Shown: positions 1 through 8,722, counted from the first letter of the stretch. The stretch: DNA of 64,000 nt from Paraburkholderia domus (GCF_905220705.1 NZ_CAJNAT010000002.1:124001-188000); one strand, 5' to 3'. Notes: a model not told the origin generated them from the letters alone. Made by a program: numbers and translations.

Positions 1-177
1 CCGTTGCATAAAATTGCAGCGCGGAAAGCGGGGAAAGAGGCAGCTCGTTGGGATGAGTCACGTTGGCAGCTCTCGAAGCGTCTCTGGTATTGCAAACCCG
101 GCGCCTTGCGGTTGTCAACCCGCGGCTCGTGACCCGCGGCTCGGTAGGCGGCGGATCCGGATTCGGCCTGATTTTTC

Positions 178-915
178 CTACGCCGTTGGCGCGACGACAT
201 CGCGCAATACGGTCTTGTCGAAGTGCCAGGGAATCGGCGGTGCGTCGACAGACGCGCGAACATGCGCGATGAACGCTTTGCGCGCGATCTCGCGGCCGCC
301 CAGCGACGCCAGATGCGACGTGTTCTGCTGGCAGTCTATCATTTCTATTTCGTGACGGCGCAAGTGTCCGACAAGCGCGGCCAGCGCCATTTTCGAGGCG
401 TCGGTGACCTCCGCGAACATCGATTCGCCGAAGAACATCCGGCCGAAAGACACGCCATACAAACCGCCTACGCGCTCGCCTTCGAACCAGGTCTCGATGC
501 TGTGCGCATCGCCCATCCGGTGCAGCGACGAATACGCTTCGACCACGTCGGCCGTGATCCACGTGCCGCGCTGGCCGCGCCGCGGCGCCTGCGCACAGGC
601 GCGCATCACAGCAGCAAAATCATGGTCGACACGGATTTCCCAAGCATCTTCGCGCAGCACACGCTTGAGCGTCTTGCGCAGCGACGGCGACAGTTTGAAC
701 TCGGCAGGGCGCAGGATCATGCGCGGATCGGGACTCCACCACAAGACCGGCTGGCCGTCTGAATACCACGGGAAGATGCCGCGCCGATAGGCGTCGATCA
801 GCCGCGACGGCAGCAGGTCGCCGCTCGCGGCGAGCAGGCCGGGTGCCCCGCTTGTCGCGCCGAGCGCGCGCTCGACGGAGGGAAACGGATCGTCAGGTCC
901 GAGCCAGGGAACCAT
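178..915 (-). CDS. aat: Leucyl/phenylalanyl-tRNA--protein transferase
   Basis: This 245-residue protein matches the usual length of Aat, the cytoplasmic enzyme that moves Leu or Phe from aminoacyl-tRNA to the N-terminal Arg or Lys of proteins, marking them for ClpS/ClpAP degradation (N-end rule). Family hallmarks are visible: [20 protein letters not shown] near residues 44-63, the [10 protein letters not shown] segment near 158-167, and the [14 protein letters not shown] segment in the C-terminal third. It starts with ATG nine bases after the stop of the Nudix gene, so the two form a minus-strand operon. In related genomes an arginyl-tRNA transferase gene often follows aat; that position lies beyond the window edge. 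Confidence 0.96.
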   Translation of the reverse strand: MVPWLGPDDPFPSVERALGATSGAPGLLAASGDLLPSRLIDAYRRGIFPWYSDGQPVLWWSPDPRMILRPAEFKLSPSLRKTLKRVLREDAWEIRVDHDFAAVMRACAQAPRRGQRGTWITADVVEAYSSLHRMGDAHSIETWFEGERVGGLYGVSFGRMFFGESMFAEVTDASKMALAALVGHLRRHEIEMIDCQQNTSHLASLGGREIARKAFIAHVRASVDAPPIPWHFDKTVLRDVVAPTA

Positions 916-924
916 GCGCGCCGC

Positions 925-1470
925 TCAACCTTCGCGCAGCGAGCGGAAGATATCGCCCGTGTGCAGCCCGAAGCTGCCGGCGGCGCGGTCGGCGAAAAAG
1001 AAACGCAAGGTCTGGCCAACGGTCGGGAAGGCGATCTCATCCCACGGAATTTCGTGTTCTTCGAAGAGTTTCACTTCGAGGCTTTCCTCGCCGGCCGCGA
1101 TGTCGAGGTCGAGCAGGCGCGCCATATAGAACAGATGCACCTGATGGACATGTGGCACGTTCAGCAGCGAAAACAGGCTCTGCACCTCGACGCGCGCGCC
1201 GGCTTCTTCCAGCGTTTCGCGCGAAGCCGCTTCGGCGGTGGTTTCGCCCATTTCCATGAAACCTGCCGGCAACGTCCAGTAGCCGTAGCGCGGTTCGATC
1301 GCGCGACGGCACAGCAGCACTTTTTCGTCCCAGACCGGAACGGTGCCGACCACGTTGCGCGGATTCTGATAATGCACCGTGCCGCAACTGCCGCATACGA
1401 AGCGCTCGCGGTTGTCGCCCGGCGGAATGCTCAGGCTGACGCCGTGGCCGCAGACAGAACAGAATTTCAT
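925..1470 (-). CDS. Nudix hydrolase with N-terminal zinc ribbon
   Basis: The 181-residue product opens with a zinc ribbon (CSVCG at 4-8 and CGSCG at 26-30) followed by a Nudix domain. The Nudix box is intact: GFMEMGETTAEAASRETLEE followed by AGA, fitting G-x5-E-x7-R-E-x2-E-E-x-G. The architecture resembles NudC-like and related ADP-ribose/NADH pyrophosphatases, but the protein is shorter than NudC and lacks its N-terminal domain. The expected reaction is hydrolysis of a nucleoside diphosphate linked to another moiety; the substrate cannot be read from the sequence. It is the first gene of an operon with aat, nine bases apart. Confidence 0.9.
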   Translation of the reverse strand: MKFCSVCGHGVSLSIPPGDNRERFVCGSCGTVHYQNPRNVVGTVPVWDEKVLLCRRAIEPRYGYWTLPAGFMEMGETTAEAASRETLEEAGARVEVQSLFSLLNVPHVHQVHLFYMARLLDLDIAAGEESLEVKLFEEHEIPWDEIAFPTVGQTLRFFFADRAAGSFGLHTGDIFRSLREG

Positions 1471-1830
1471 AGGAAGGGGACGAGAAAGAGTGATGGGAGT
1501 TTATCACTGGGGCGAGCTTTGCCGGGAGCGGGCCATGGCGGTGTGCGCCAGATAGTGCGGGGTGAGGATATTGCACGAGTCAGGTCCCGCTGGCGCGTGT
1601 GCCTATCACGACCATTGGGGAAGAATGCGGATCTGTTTGGAGTCCGGATCAATGGGCGCGAGCGAAAGCGACAGGTGGTGCTCGGGAGGCAGTTGCGGTG
1701 CCGAGCGGAATCCGGCTTTGCCAAAGATTTTGGTGCTCTTCCGGCTACGGGAGGGAGCGCGGAAACGATGCCTGCAATTCGGCTTGCAGAACGCGCGCAA
1801 CCGGCCAGGCGGAGAACGAGAGGCAGAAAA
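1471..1830. other. Intergenic stretch without a supported gene
   Basis: About 360 bases lie between the Nudix start and the terminator of the tRNA gene. Short ORFs cross it on both strands, but none has a convincing ribosome binding site or family resemblance, and some run into the tRNA. It presumably holds the promoter of the Nudix-aat operon. No repeat or RNA structure was recognised. Confidence 0.5.
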
Positions 1831-1861
1831 CAAAAAAGGCCTGCCGGTTGGGCAAGCCTTT
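1831..1861 (-). terminator. Rho-independent terminator of tRNA-fMet
   Basis: On the minus strand AAGGCTTGCC and GGCAGGCCTT form a 10-bp stem (one G-T pair) with a 5-base loop, followed by a run of T. It lies about 40 bases beyond the tRNA 3' end. Confidence 0.85.
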
Positions 1862-1898
1862 GATGTTGTTTCGACGTTTCGAACCGCATTTAGATACT

Positions 1899-1975
<77 letters not shown>

Positions 1976-2226
1976 TCCGTCGAAGAAAATATTATAGAAC
2001 AATGCGGCAACCAACGCAATAGCTATTTAAGGACCGGCTTCAATCCGCGCAAATGCGTCGCAGCAGCCTCCAAAGCGCGGCGGCCTTCGAAGTCGCGGCG
2101 CGCATGGCCGGCGTCGTATGGCGCAAGACCCTCGTAAGGCGCTGCGCTAGAATCCAGGTTCTCTTCGCGGCGCAGTGACGCATTCGAAACGGCGCGCGCC
2201 TCACTTCTTACCTTGCTCTGAACTCC

Positions 2227-2724
2227 ATGGATATCGCTCACGATCTACAGGTGATTGCCGCTCAGGAACACGCGCTGGTGTTCCCGCAATTCGACGCCGA
2301 CCGCGCATGGCAGGTCGGTACGTATCTGCACGAGGTTGCGAGGGCGCGCGGCATCTCCGCCGCCATCGACGTGCGCACGTTCGGTCAGCCGCTGTTTTTC
2401 AGCCTGCTTGACGGAGCGACGCCGGACAACGTCGACTGGGCTCGCCGCAAGGGCAACACGGTCGCGCATTTTCGCCGCAGTTCGTACGCGATTGGTTTGA
2501 AGATGCAACAGGCGGGCAGCACGCTCGCCGACAAGCACGGCTTGCCGGTCACCGAATATGCATCCCATGGCGGCGCTTTCCCATTGACGGTAGCGGGTGC
2601 CGGTGTGATCGGCTCGATCACGGTATCTGGTTTGCCGCAGCGCGCGGATCACGAACTGGTGGTGGAAGCGCTATGCGCGCACCTTGGGCACGACTACAGC
2701 AAGCTAGCGCTTGCAAAGGCCTGA
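2227..2724 (+). CDS. UPF0303 family (DUF336/HbpS-GlcG-like) protein
   Basis: The 165-residue protein resembles the UPF0303 branch of the GlcG/HbpS-like fold, sometimes annotated as heme-degrading domain proteins. Supporting segments are [20 protein letters not shown] near residues 76-95 and [20 protein letters not shown] near 119-138, which is the conserved glycine-rich core. No signal peptide is seen, so it is probably cytoplasmic. The biochemical role is not established; heme binding is known for some relatives and only inferred here. Its stop is 10 bases before the preferred start of the SMR gene, so the two may be co-transcribed. Confidence 0.85.
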   Translation: MDIAHDLQVIAAQEHALVFPQFDADRAWQVGTYLHEVARARGISAAIDVRTFGQPLFFSLLDGATPDNVDWARRKGNTVAHFRRSSYAIGLKMQQAGSTLADKHGLPVTEYASHGGAFPLTVAGAGVIGSITVSGLPQRADHELVVEALCAHLGHDYSKLALAKA

Positions 2725-2734
2725 GGCGATGCGG

Positions 2735-3067
2735 ATGCCTCCTTATGCATTGCTCGCCATTGCGATCGTCGCCGAAGTCATCGCGACCTCCGCCATGCGG
2801 GCGTCGGAAGGTTTTTCGCGGCTCTTGCCCGCAACGGTCGTGGTGATCGGCTACGGCATCGCGTTCTATTGCCTGTCGCTCACGCTGAAGACTATTCCGG
2901 TCGGCATTGTCTACGCGGTGTGGTCCGGCGCCGGCATCGTGCTGATTACGCTGGTCGCGGTCGTGCTGTACCGGCAAGTGCCTGACTTACCGGCCGTCAT
3001 CGGGCTCGGGTTGATCATTGCCGGGGTTGCCGTGTTGAACATGTTCTCGAAGATGCAGGCGCACTGA
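2735..3067 (+). CDS. Small multidrug resistance (SMR/EmrE-like) efflux protein
   Basis: This is a 110-residue, four-helix inner membrane protein of the SMR family, which exports cationic drugs or guanidinium-type compounds by proton antiport as a dimer. The essential membrane glutamate is in LLAIAIVAEVIAT; with the start at 2735 it is Glu14, exactly the EmrE number. The YAVWSGAGIVLI segment matches the conserved helix 3 of the family. ATG 2735 has GAGG eight bases upstream. ATG 2729 and TTG 2711 are in-frame alternatives; the latter overlaps the preceding gene. The substrate cannot be told from the sequence. Confidence 0.9.
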   Translation: MPPYALLAIAIVAEVIATSAMRASEGFSRLLPATVVVIGYGIAFYCLSLTLKTIPVGIVYAVWSGAGIVLITLVAVVLYRQVPDLPAVIGLGLIIAGVAVLNMFSKMQAH

Positions 3068-3070
3068 GCG

Positions 3071-3442
3071 TTACTTGCAGCGCACGATCATCGAACGGTT
3101 TTTCACATTAGCCGAGACGACGTTCGTGACGCTGCCACCCGCCGCGCCGCCTTCGTCGTTGTCTTTCGACACGATGTCGTAGCCGGTCGCGCCACATGCT
3201 CGGCCGGCCTGGACGTAGCAGGAGGCCCAACTGGACGCGGCGTCGGCACCGCTGCAGTTCACCGCGAAGCCGGTCTGGCCGTTCGGCAGATTGATGAGCG
3301 ATGTCGTGTTCGACGATGCACAGCCGGCGAGACCCGCGCCGAGCAGCAGGGCGGCAGACAGGGACGCCCTGCGGACTAGAGCAAACGCGGTGCTGCCGGA
3401 TCGGAAGCGGCCGGAGCGGCGCAGTTGCGTCATGAAATGCAT
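3071..3442 (-). CDS. Small secreted lipoprotein of unknown function
   Basis: The reading frame is open much further upstream, but ATG 3442 is preceded by AAAGGA at good spacing. It gives a 123-residue protein with an N-terminal hydrophobic stretch ending in a lipobox, GLAGC, with the acylated Cys at 41. The mature part is short and has several further Cys residues (NCSGADAASSWASCYVQ, AGRACGATGYD) and ends in SMIVRCK. The Cys content suggests disulfides in the periplasm. No named family was recognised. It is convergent with the SMR gene, with only three bases between stop codons. Confidence 0.75.
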   Translation of the reverse strand: MHFMTQLRRSGRFRSGSTAFALVRRASLSAALLLGAGLAGCASSNTTSLINLPNGQTGFAVNCSGADAASSWASCYVQAGRACGATGYDIVSKDNDEGGAAGGSVTNVVSANVKNRSMIVRCK

Positions 3443-3506
3443 CGTGAAGGTTCCTTTCAAATAAGAATCGAGACTCGCCGTGCGCACTGGAAGCGCGCCC
3501 CTAAGG

Positions 3507-3698
3507 CTAACGCGTTTCGATCGTGATGCCCGCCGCGCTGACCAGTTGGCGGCTTTCTGCGCCGCTTTCGGTCGCCGCGTCTTCCCAGATGCTAATGGCT
3601 TTCGGAATGTCGATGCCATGGCTCTCGGCGTAAGCAAACCATGCGTTTGCCGCATCCGGCTCGGGTAGTTCGTGGTTCTGCAGAAAATATTTTCCCAT
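3507..3698 (-). CDS. Small hypothetical protein
   Basis: This 63-residue ORF has the composition of a real soluble protein (balanced D, E, I and A; few Arg), unlike the Arg-rich shadow ORFs around it. The ATG at 3698 has only a weak AGCGAG-like ribosome site. No domain was recognised. It lies upstream of the lipoprotein gene on the same strand with a 64-base gap. Confidence 0.55.
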   Translation of the reverse strand: MGKYFLQNHELPEPDAANAWFAYAESHGIDIPKAISIWEDAATESGAESRQLVSAAGITIETR

Positions 3699-3964
3699 AT
3701 TGCGCTCGCTGAACTCGAAATGGTGTCATCGCGTCGGCACGGACCATGCCGGTGAACCACTTCGACAGAAGCACGCGGAACAAGTGCAATCAGGTGTATC
3801 GATTTGCCTGCGGAACTGATTGGCTCGGGGCGCAAGTCAGCGAACAGGAGCGCTTAGGAGGCTGGACCGCGGTTGAGGCGCGCGAGTACCATAGCGGGCA
3901 TGTTTGGAGGCGGCCGGTTCCCACCGGTGTCCGCTTCCTGCCGGATACTTCTGATGAGGCGACC

Positions 3965-4249
3965 ATGGAAATTCGGTTTCCCGCGGACGCGCCTGCTTAC
4001 CGCGATTCCAATCTGACGGTTGTATTTCCCGCGCTCGTGGACGGCGAACCGGTGCCGTGCGCGATCTCGGTCGAAGCGCTCGAGGATCATTTCGGCGCGT
4101 ACTCCGAGGATCTCGAAGGCTGGCTGCGTGCGTTCGACGCCGGGCGTCCGCGCATCGAGGCGGTTGCGCGCGAACATTTGCAGATCAGCAATGGCACGCC
4201 CGTGCTGCTCAGGAGCGGCCATTTCCCGCCGGGCAACGTCGCGGTCTAG
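3965..4249 (+). CDS. DUF1488-like protein
   Basis: Starting at ATG 3965 the product has 94 residues. The segment VVFPALVDGEPVPCAISVEA followed by LEDHFGA near residues 19-45 resembles DUF1488 proteins, short proteobacterial proteins of unknown function. The frame stays open to 3746, but the upstream part is Arg/Gly-rich and has no good start. It is convergent with the SDR-like gene, with eight bases between stop codons. Confidence 0.7.
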   Translation: MEIRFPADAPAYRDSNLTVVFPALVDGEPVPCAISVEALEDHFGAYSEDLEGWLRAFDAGRPRIEAVAREHLQISNGTPVLLRSGHFPPGNVAV

Positions 4250-4257
4250 ACGACGGG

Positions 4258-5265
4258 TCACGCCGCCTTCGCCGTGCCTCCCTGGGTCGCGGCGCTCTCT
4301 GGTGCGTTGCGCGCCGCATTGAATGCATGACGGATGCCTTCCTCGTACGAGGTTTTGACGAACGGGCCGATCAGCTTCGTCAATGCGGAGTCGTCAAGCA
4401 CAAGCGGCTCGGTCATCAGGTAATTCATCTCCACGAGTTCCCGCATCAGTGGATTGAAGAGGCCGAGCATGCGCAGCATGGTCTTGCCGGCCACCATCAG
4501 CTTCGGCTCGCGGCCCGCTAGCGCATAGGCCTGTCTCGCCACTTCGCGCTGCGTGATCGTGCCCGTGCCGGCCAGGTGCCACCAGCGGCCGTACGCTTCG
4601 GGCGTACGTGTGAGTTTCTCGACCACCGGTCCGATATCCGGCAAGTAGATGAATTCGTGCTGCACATCGACCGGCCCGATCACCTGCGCGCGCTTGCCGT
4701 GCGCCGCGCCCTCGAATATGCCGTTGATCAGACTGCGTTCGATGCCGGGACCGTAGAAATCCGGTAGGCGCAGCACCAGCGTCGACAAGCGGGTCGACCC
4801 GCTTGCTCGCCCGTGTGCCGCCAGCACCAGCTTCTCCTGCGCGAGCCGCATCTTGCCTTTGAACGTATGGGGCTCACGCGGATGATTTTCGCTAATCGGA
4901 TTGCCGCGTGCGCGTCCGTACGGATACACGGTGCCGATCAGAATGAAGCGTTCGACGCCCGCTGCCGTCACGCCTTCGAGGGTTCGTTCCATGAGCGGCG
5001 GATGCTCGGCGAACTGATCGTAGGCCACGCCCACCAGATAGATCACGGATTGCAAACCGGCTGCGGCAGCGCTGATCGAAGCCGGGTCGTCCGGATTCCA
5101 CGTGACGATTTCCGCATGCGGATCGTGGCCGAAGGCCGCCTCGAGCGGCTGGCGCGAGCGGCCGACCACCCGGTAATCCCTTCCCGCCGCGCTCAACGCC
5201 GCCGCGATGATTTGGCCTGCCGCGCCCGCGGCGCCGAATAAACCCACTTTCCCTGTGGCTTGCAT
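4258..5265 (-). CDS. NAD(P)-binding SDR-type epimerase/dehydratase-like protein
   Basis: The 335-residue protein begins with a Rossmann fold (GLFGAAGAAGQIIAAAL at 9-25) and continues like an extended or atypical short-chain dehydrogenase (LVLRLPDFYGPGIERSLING near 170-189). The usual catalytic YxxxK is not present at the expected place: the segment there reads HTFKGKMRLAQEKL, with a Lys but no Tyr. It may therefore be an atypical SDR with a changed reaction or a binding role. It is divergent from a TetR gene, with a double palindrome between them, which suggests TetR repression of this gene. The substrate is unknown. Confidence 0.82.
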   Translation of the reverse strand: MQATGKVGLFGAAGAAGQIIAAALSAAGRDYRVVGRSRQPLEAAFGHDPHAEIVTWNPDDPASISAAAAGLQSVIYLVGVAYDQFAEHPPLMERTLEGVTAAGVERFILIGTVYPYGRARGNPISENHPREPHTFKGKMRLAQEKLVLAAHGRASGSTRLSTLVLRLPDFYGPGIERSLINGIFEGAAHGKRAQVIGPVDVQHEFIYLPDIGPVVEKLTRTPEAYGRWWHLAGTGTITQREVARQAYALAGREPKLMVAGKTMLRMLGLFNPLMRELVEMNYLMTEPLVLDDSALTKLIGPFVKTSYEEGIRHAFNAARNAPESAATQGGTAKAA

Positions 5266-5328
5266 GACGACTCCTGAAGGTGGCGCCGTATCGCGCCTGA
5301 GTGATCTGGCTGACTAATGGGAATTTAA

Positions 5329-5355
5329 TGAACAGTGTTCAGTAAACAGTGTTCA
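5329..5355. promoter_or_regulatory. Tandem palindromic operator for the adjacent TetR regulator
   Basis: Two near-identical 13-base palindromes, TGAACAGTGTTCA (5329-5341) and TAAACAGTGTTCA (5343-5355), lie 14 bases apart in the 133-base gap between the divergent SDR-like and TetR starts. The size and position fit a TetR-family operator controlling both genes. No other palindrome stands out in the gap. Confidence 0.75.
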
Positions 5356-5398
5356 GTTTAATTTGACTTTTCAGTTTGTCAACCTGAAAATGTTCGCC

Positions 5399-6436
5399 AT
5401 GGGAATCGTCGAACGAAAAAGCCGTCAGAAACAGGCGCTGCGTGAGCGCATCCTCGATGCAGCGCGGCGCATCGTCATGCGCGAAGGTTTTGCCGCGCTG
5501 TCCATGCGCAAGATTGCGGAGGCCATCGAGTATTCTCCCGCCACGCTGTACCTTCACTTCGCGAGCCGCGATGAGATCGTGCAGGCGTTGTGTGCGGAAG
5601 GCTATGCGCAATTGCTGGAGACATTCGTGCCGCTTGCGCAGATCGCCGATCCGACTGAGCGGTTGAAGGCGCTCGGGCGTGCTTATGTGGCATTCGGTGT
5701 CGCACATCCGGAAACCTACCGGCTGATCTTCATGGAGGACCCGAGCTACACCGGCGCGGCGCTGGGCGGCGCGGCTGCCGCGTCGGGTAAGTCGGCGGCT
5801 GCGGTCGCGGATGCCGGTGCCGGTGCGGTGGAAGAAGCGGTGGAAGAAGCGGTGGAGATTGCCGCGGCGGGAACAGCGGCCGCGGGTTCCACCGCGTCCG
5901 GGAAATTGAACCTCGCGCCCCCGAAAGCGGACGACGACCCCGGCGATGCCGCGTTGTACATCATGATCTCCGCGCTCGAAGAGTTGAAAGCGGCGGGGCG
6001 CTTGTCCGCATCGATGGACGTGGCCGTGTGGGCGGAGGCGTTCTGGGCGACCATGCATGGCATCGTCGCGCTCAATCTCACCTGTCCCGTGTTTCCGACC
6101 GCGCCGCTAGATAAAGTGGTGGGCGTCGCACTCGATGCCTGGCTGGGCACGCAAGACGCCGCGCAGCCACCAGGCGTCGCGAGATCTGTTCGGGCCGGCA
6201 AAAGGAAGTCCGCTAAAGCGCCGTTTGAGTCGTATGCCGAGCCGGGCGGTGAACCGGCTACTGAGTCGACTCAGCCATCCACGCCGTCGGGCAAAAAGTC
6301 CACGAAAGTACCGGGGCCATTGGCCGGCAAACCCGCCATCGGCACGGATACCGACCACGCCATCAAAGCGGACACCCATGCGGCTATCCAGGCGGAGACC
6401 CAACCCGCCACGGGACCCAAATCCGCGGACGCGTGA
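5399..6436 (+). CDS. TetR-family transcriptional regulator with long C-terminal tail
   Basis: The N-terminus has a clear TetR helix-turn-helix: ILDAARRIVMREGFAALSMR followed by KIAEAIEYSPATLYLHFASR (about residues 17-56 from the ATG at 5399). A TetR-type ligand domain follows, ending near residue 260. Two features are odd: a low-complexity Ala/Glu/Gly insert around residues 130-180, and an 80-residue Lys/Pro/Thr-rich tail after the domain, making 345 residues where 190-230 is usual. ATG 5399 was chosen because it sits just before the HTH; 5363 and 5390 are in-frame alternatives. It probably represses itself and the SDR-like gene through the operator upstream. The next gene on this strand is a hydroxyisobutyryl-CoA hydrolase-like gene 46 bases on. 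Confidence 0.88.
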   Translation: MGIVERKSRQKQALRERILDAARRIVMREGFAALSMRKIAEAIEYSPATLYLHFASRDEIVQALCAEGYAQLLETFVPLAQIADPTERLKALGRAYVAFGVAHPETYRLIFMEDPSYTGAALGGAAAASGKSAAAVADAGAGAVEEAVEEAVEIAAAGTAAAGSTASGKLNLAPPKADDDPGDAALYIMISALEELKAAGRLSASMDVAVWAEAFWATMHGIVALNLTCPVFPTAPLDKVVGVALDAWLGTQDAAQPPGVARSVRAGKRKSAKAPFESYAEPGGEPATESTQPSTPSGKKSTKVPGPLAGKPAIGTDTDHAIKADTHAAIQAETQPATGPKSADA

Positions 6437-6482
6437 TAACGTTCAGTTCCAATTCATTTCGCGCCATCGCGCTTAGCTCGCC

Positions 6483-7619
6483 ATGTCTATTTCCGTCTCG
6501 CCCGCTGTCAGCGACGAAGTCGCGACTTACGTAGCCAACCGCATCGGTTTCATCGAACTGGAAAGGCCGAAGGCGCTCAACGCGCTGTCTACCGGTATGA
6601 TTCGCGCGATGCACGCGGCGCTCGATCAGTGGCGCGAAGATCCCGACGTGCTTGCCGTGGTGGTGCGCAGCCAGCATCCGCGCGCGTTCTGCGCGGGCGG
6701 CGATATCCGCTTTCTGTACGAGTCGGCGCAGCGCGGCGAGCACGACGCGCGCGATACCTTTTTCACCGAGGAATACCGGCTCAATCACGCGATCTTCACC
6801 TACCCGAAGCCGTATATCGCCTTGATGAACGGCGTCGTGATGGGCGGCGGCATGGGAATTTCGCAGGGCGCGCATCGTACCGGCGGCCTGCGAGTGGTGA
6901 CCAACTCGACGAAGATGGCGATGCCCGAGACCCGCATCGGACTCTTTCCCGATGTGGGCGCGAGCTGGTTTCTGGCGCGCACGCCAGGTGCGCTCGGCCG
7001 TTATCTGGCGGTCACGGGCGAGACGATCGGCGCCGCCGACGCCCTCTACGCAGGCCTTGCCGACGCCTATATCGACGATGAGGCATTGCCCGCGCTAGTC
7101 GATACCTTGCGCACGGAACTGTTCGAACGTGGGGCCGACGTGGTTGCGTGCATCGAACGCGAGACAGCCGCGCATCAGGTCGTGCCGGAACCCGATGCTT
7201 CGCCGCTCGCGAGCATACGTGCGTTGATCGACCAGCATTTCGCGTTGCCCGACGTGGCGCAAATTCTCGCTTCGCTGGAGCAGGAACAGGAGCGTGGCGG
7301 CGAGGCCGCCGATTGGGCGGAGCAGACGATCGCCGTATTGTGCGAACGTTCGCCGTTATCGATGGCCGTGTCGCTGGAAGTGGTGACGCGCGCCGAGGGT
7401 TCGATGGCCGATGTGCTGCGTGGCGATCTTGATCTGACGCGCACAAGCTTTGCGCAGGGCGACACGATCGAAGGGATTCGCGCCCGCATCATCGACAAGG
7501 ACAACGCGCCGCGCTGGCGTTTTGCGCGCATTGAAGACGTGCGCGCCGCCGATGTGGCGAAGATGTTCGACAGCCCGTGGCCGGCCAACGAACATCCGCT
7601 GCGAGATCTGCGCGGTTAA
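6483..7619 (+). CDS. 3-hydroxyisobutyryl-CoA hydrolase-like enoyl-CoA hydratase/isomerase family protein
   Basis: The 378-residue crotonase-fold protein has the length and motifs of the 3-hydroxyisobutyryl-CoA hydrolase branch rather than the ~260-residue enoyl-CoA hydratases. HPRAFCAGGDIRFLYE near residues 62-77 holds the oxyanion-hole region, and AMPETRIGLFPDVGASWFLA near 141-160 holds the acidic residues expected for hydrolysis. HIBYL-CoA hydrolase acts in valine breakdown, releasing 3-hydroxyisobutyrate and CoA. No other valine pathway gene is nearby, so the assignment rests on the family. It follows the TetR gene by 46 bases and may be co-transcribed. Confidence 0.85.
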   Translation: MSISVSPAVSDEVATYVANRIGFIELERPKALNALSTGMIRAMHAALDQWREDPDVLAVVVRSQHPRAFCAGGDIRFLYESAQRGEHDARDTFFTEEYRLNHAIFTYPKPYIALMNGVVMGGGMGISQGAHRTGGLRVVTNSTKMAMPETRIGLFPDVGASWFLARTPGALGRYLAVTGETIGAADALYAGLADAYIDDEALPALVDTLRTELFERGADVVACIERETAAHQVVPEPDASPLASIRALIDQHFALPDVAQILASLEQEQERGGEAADWAEQTIAVLCERSPLSMAVSLEVVTRAEGSMADVLRGDLDLTRTSFAQGDTIEGIRARIIDKDNAPRWRFARIEDVRAADVAKMFDSPWPANEHPLRDLRG

Positions 7620-7714
7620 GCGGGGTCAGGCCGCAGCGTTACAGCAATTGAAGCAGTAGGGCTATGCCGGGCGTCGCCCCCGCATAGCCACACGAGCACA
7701 CTCCGTGAAGACGC

Positions 7715-8149
7715 TCAGTCCTCGTCTTCGCTCGCCATGAAGGCGCGCATGAACACCAGCGCGCCCCAGCCCCACATCGCATTTGCCGCGAAACCTACCG
7801 CGAGGCGCGGCAGCATGTTGCCGCTCGGCCAGATCCCGCGCAGCGGATCGACCACGAACACGCTGGCCGCAGTCAACGCAATGCCGCCGAATACAAAGGC
7901 GGGCACCCACGGCGCGCGCCGCCCCGGCGCCACGCGCAACAGCCACGCCATCAGCACCGCCCAGAACGCGCTCCAGATCGCGTTCGCAATGAACTCCGGC
8001 AGTCCGAGCGGCAAAAACGGCGCGGTCGAAAAACCGGTTGGGTCGATCAGACCGGCTGCGTGCAGCAGCGCCAGGGTCGATTCATGAAAGAACAGGGAAG
8101 CCAGAAAACCGGCGACGAACGGCAGGATGAGTTTTTGCATGCATTGCAC
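7715..8149 (-). CDS. Small integral membrane protein of unknown function
   Basis: This 144-residue protein has about four hydrophobic segments (residues ~5-33, 50-72, 84-103, 118-137) and a short acidic C-terminus (SEDED), which looks like an inner membrane protein. No named domain was recognised. ATG 8149 and the in-frame ATG 8140 are both possible starts, and neither has a strong ribosome site. It stands alone, on the opposite strand to its neighbours. Confidence 0.75.
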   Translation of the reverse strand: MQCMQKLILPFVAGFLASLFFHESTLALLHAAGLIDPTGFSTAPFLPLGLPEFIANAIWSAFWAVLMAWLLRVAPGRRAPWVPAFVFGGIALTAASVFVVDPLRGIWPSGNMLPRLAVGFAANAMWGWGALVFMRAFMASEDED

Positions 8150-8722
8150 CGCGAGAGATCAGGCGGCGTGGTTTGCGCGGCCTGCACCGGATTATTGGAA
8201 ATGTGGCGCCATTATATATAGGGGTATCCCGTTTCCAGCGTAGGTAAGGCGCAACATCCGTATGCTTTAACGTCGGGCTAATCACGAAAGTGGAAAACCT
8301 AAGCTAAAAAAAATCGTTCAAAAGCCAGGCCCCAATCCATAGACTGTTTCTCCATGCAGACGGCGTTTGCCGCCGTCGTCCATTTAATCGAGCGCATCAC
8401 GCGCACGTTTGGTCGAGGGAAGCCGTCGCGATGTCCTGCCTGATGCCGATCTTCAACCACGCCATGGCGCGCGCGCGTTTGCGGATGCGCTGTCGGAACT
8501 AGTCCATCACTAGTCCGCATTTCATCGCCGTATTTCCGTCCTTTGTTTGCGCTTGCATCTCCGGCTCTCGTGCCGGATGGATGCGCGCGGCTAGCGGTGC
8601 GCGACTAGCGGCGCGCGGCTAGCGGTGCGCGACCAGCGTGTGCGCTTTCACTCGACGCACCGTCCGCATTGTCGTTACACACGTCTCCATTCAATCCAGT
8701 TTCAAACTAGCAGGAGCAGCAA
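8150..8722. other. 573-base region upstream of ssuD
   Basis: No gene is supported here. The region holds an AT-rich patch around 8208-8225, a short hairpin around 8357-8375 (GACGGCG...CGCCGTC) and a 14-base tandem repeat at 8583-8638. In many relatives ssuE and/or ssuA precede ssuD; neither is present. The ssu promoter should lie in the last 150 bases. Confidence 0.5.
8583..8638. repeat. Four 14-base tandem repeats upstream of ssuD
   Basis: Four contiguous units alternate: GCGCGCGGCTAGCG, GTGCGCGACTAGCG, GCGCGCGGCTAGCG, GTGCGCGACCAGCG. The period is therefore 14 bases, with a higher-order period of 28. It ends 84 bases before the ssuD start, so it may lie at or near the promoter. Confidence 0.85.

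Noticed and set aside
223..762. 179-residue plus-strand ORF antisense to aat
   Set aside because: Shadow frame of a clearly identified gene.
2023..2241. 72-residue minus-strand ORF upstream of the UPF0303 gene
   Set aside because: It covers the promoter region and the first codons of a better-supported gene, and lacks any family resemblance.
8299..8520. 73-residue minus-strand ORF in the gap before ssuD
   Set aside because: No ribosome site, Arg/His-rich, no resemblance to SsuE or SsuA or to a transposase fragment that could be named.
8583..8638. Short repeats considered as a CRISPR array
   Set aside because: Units are contiguous without spacers and no cas genes are present.
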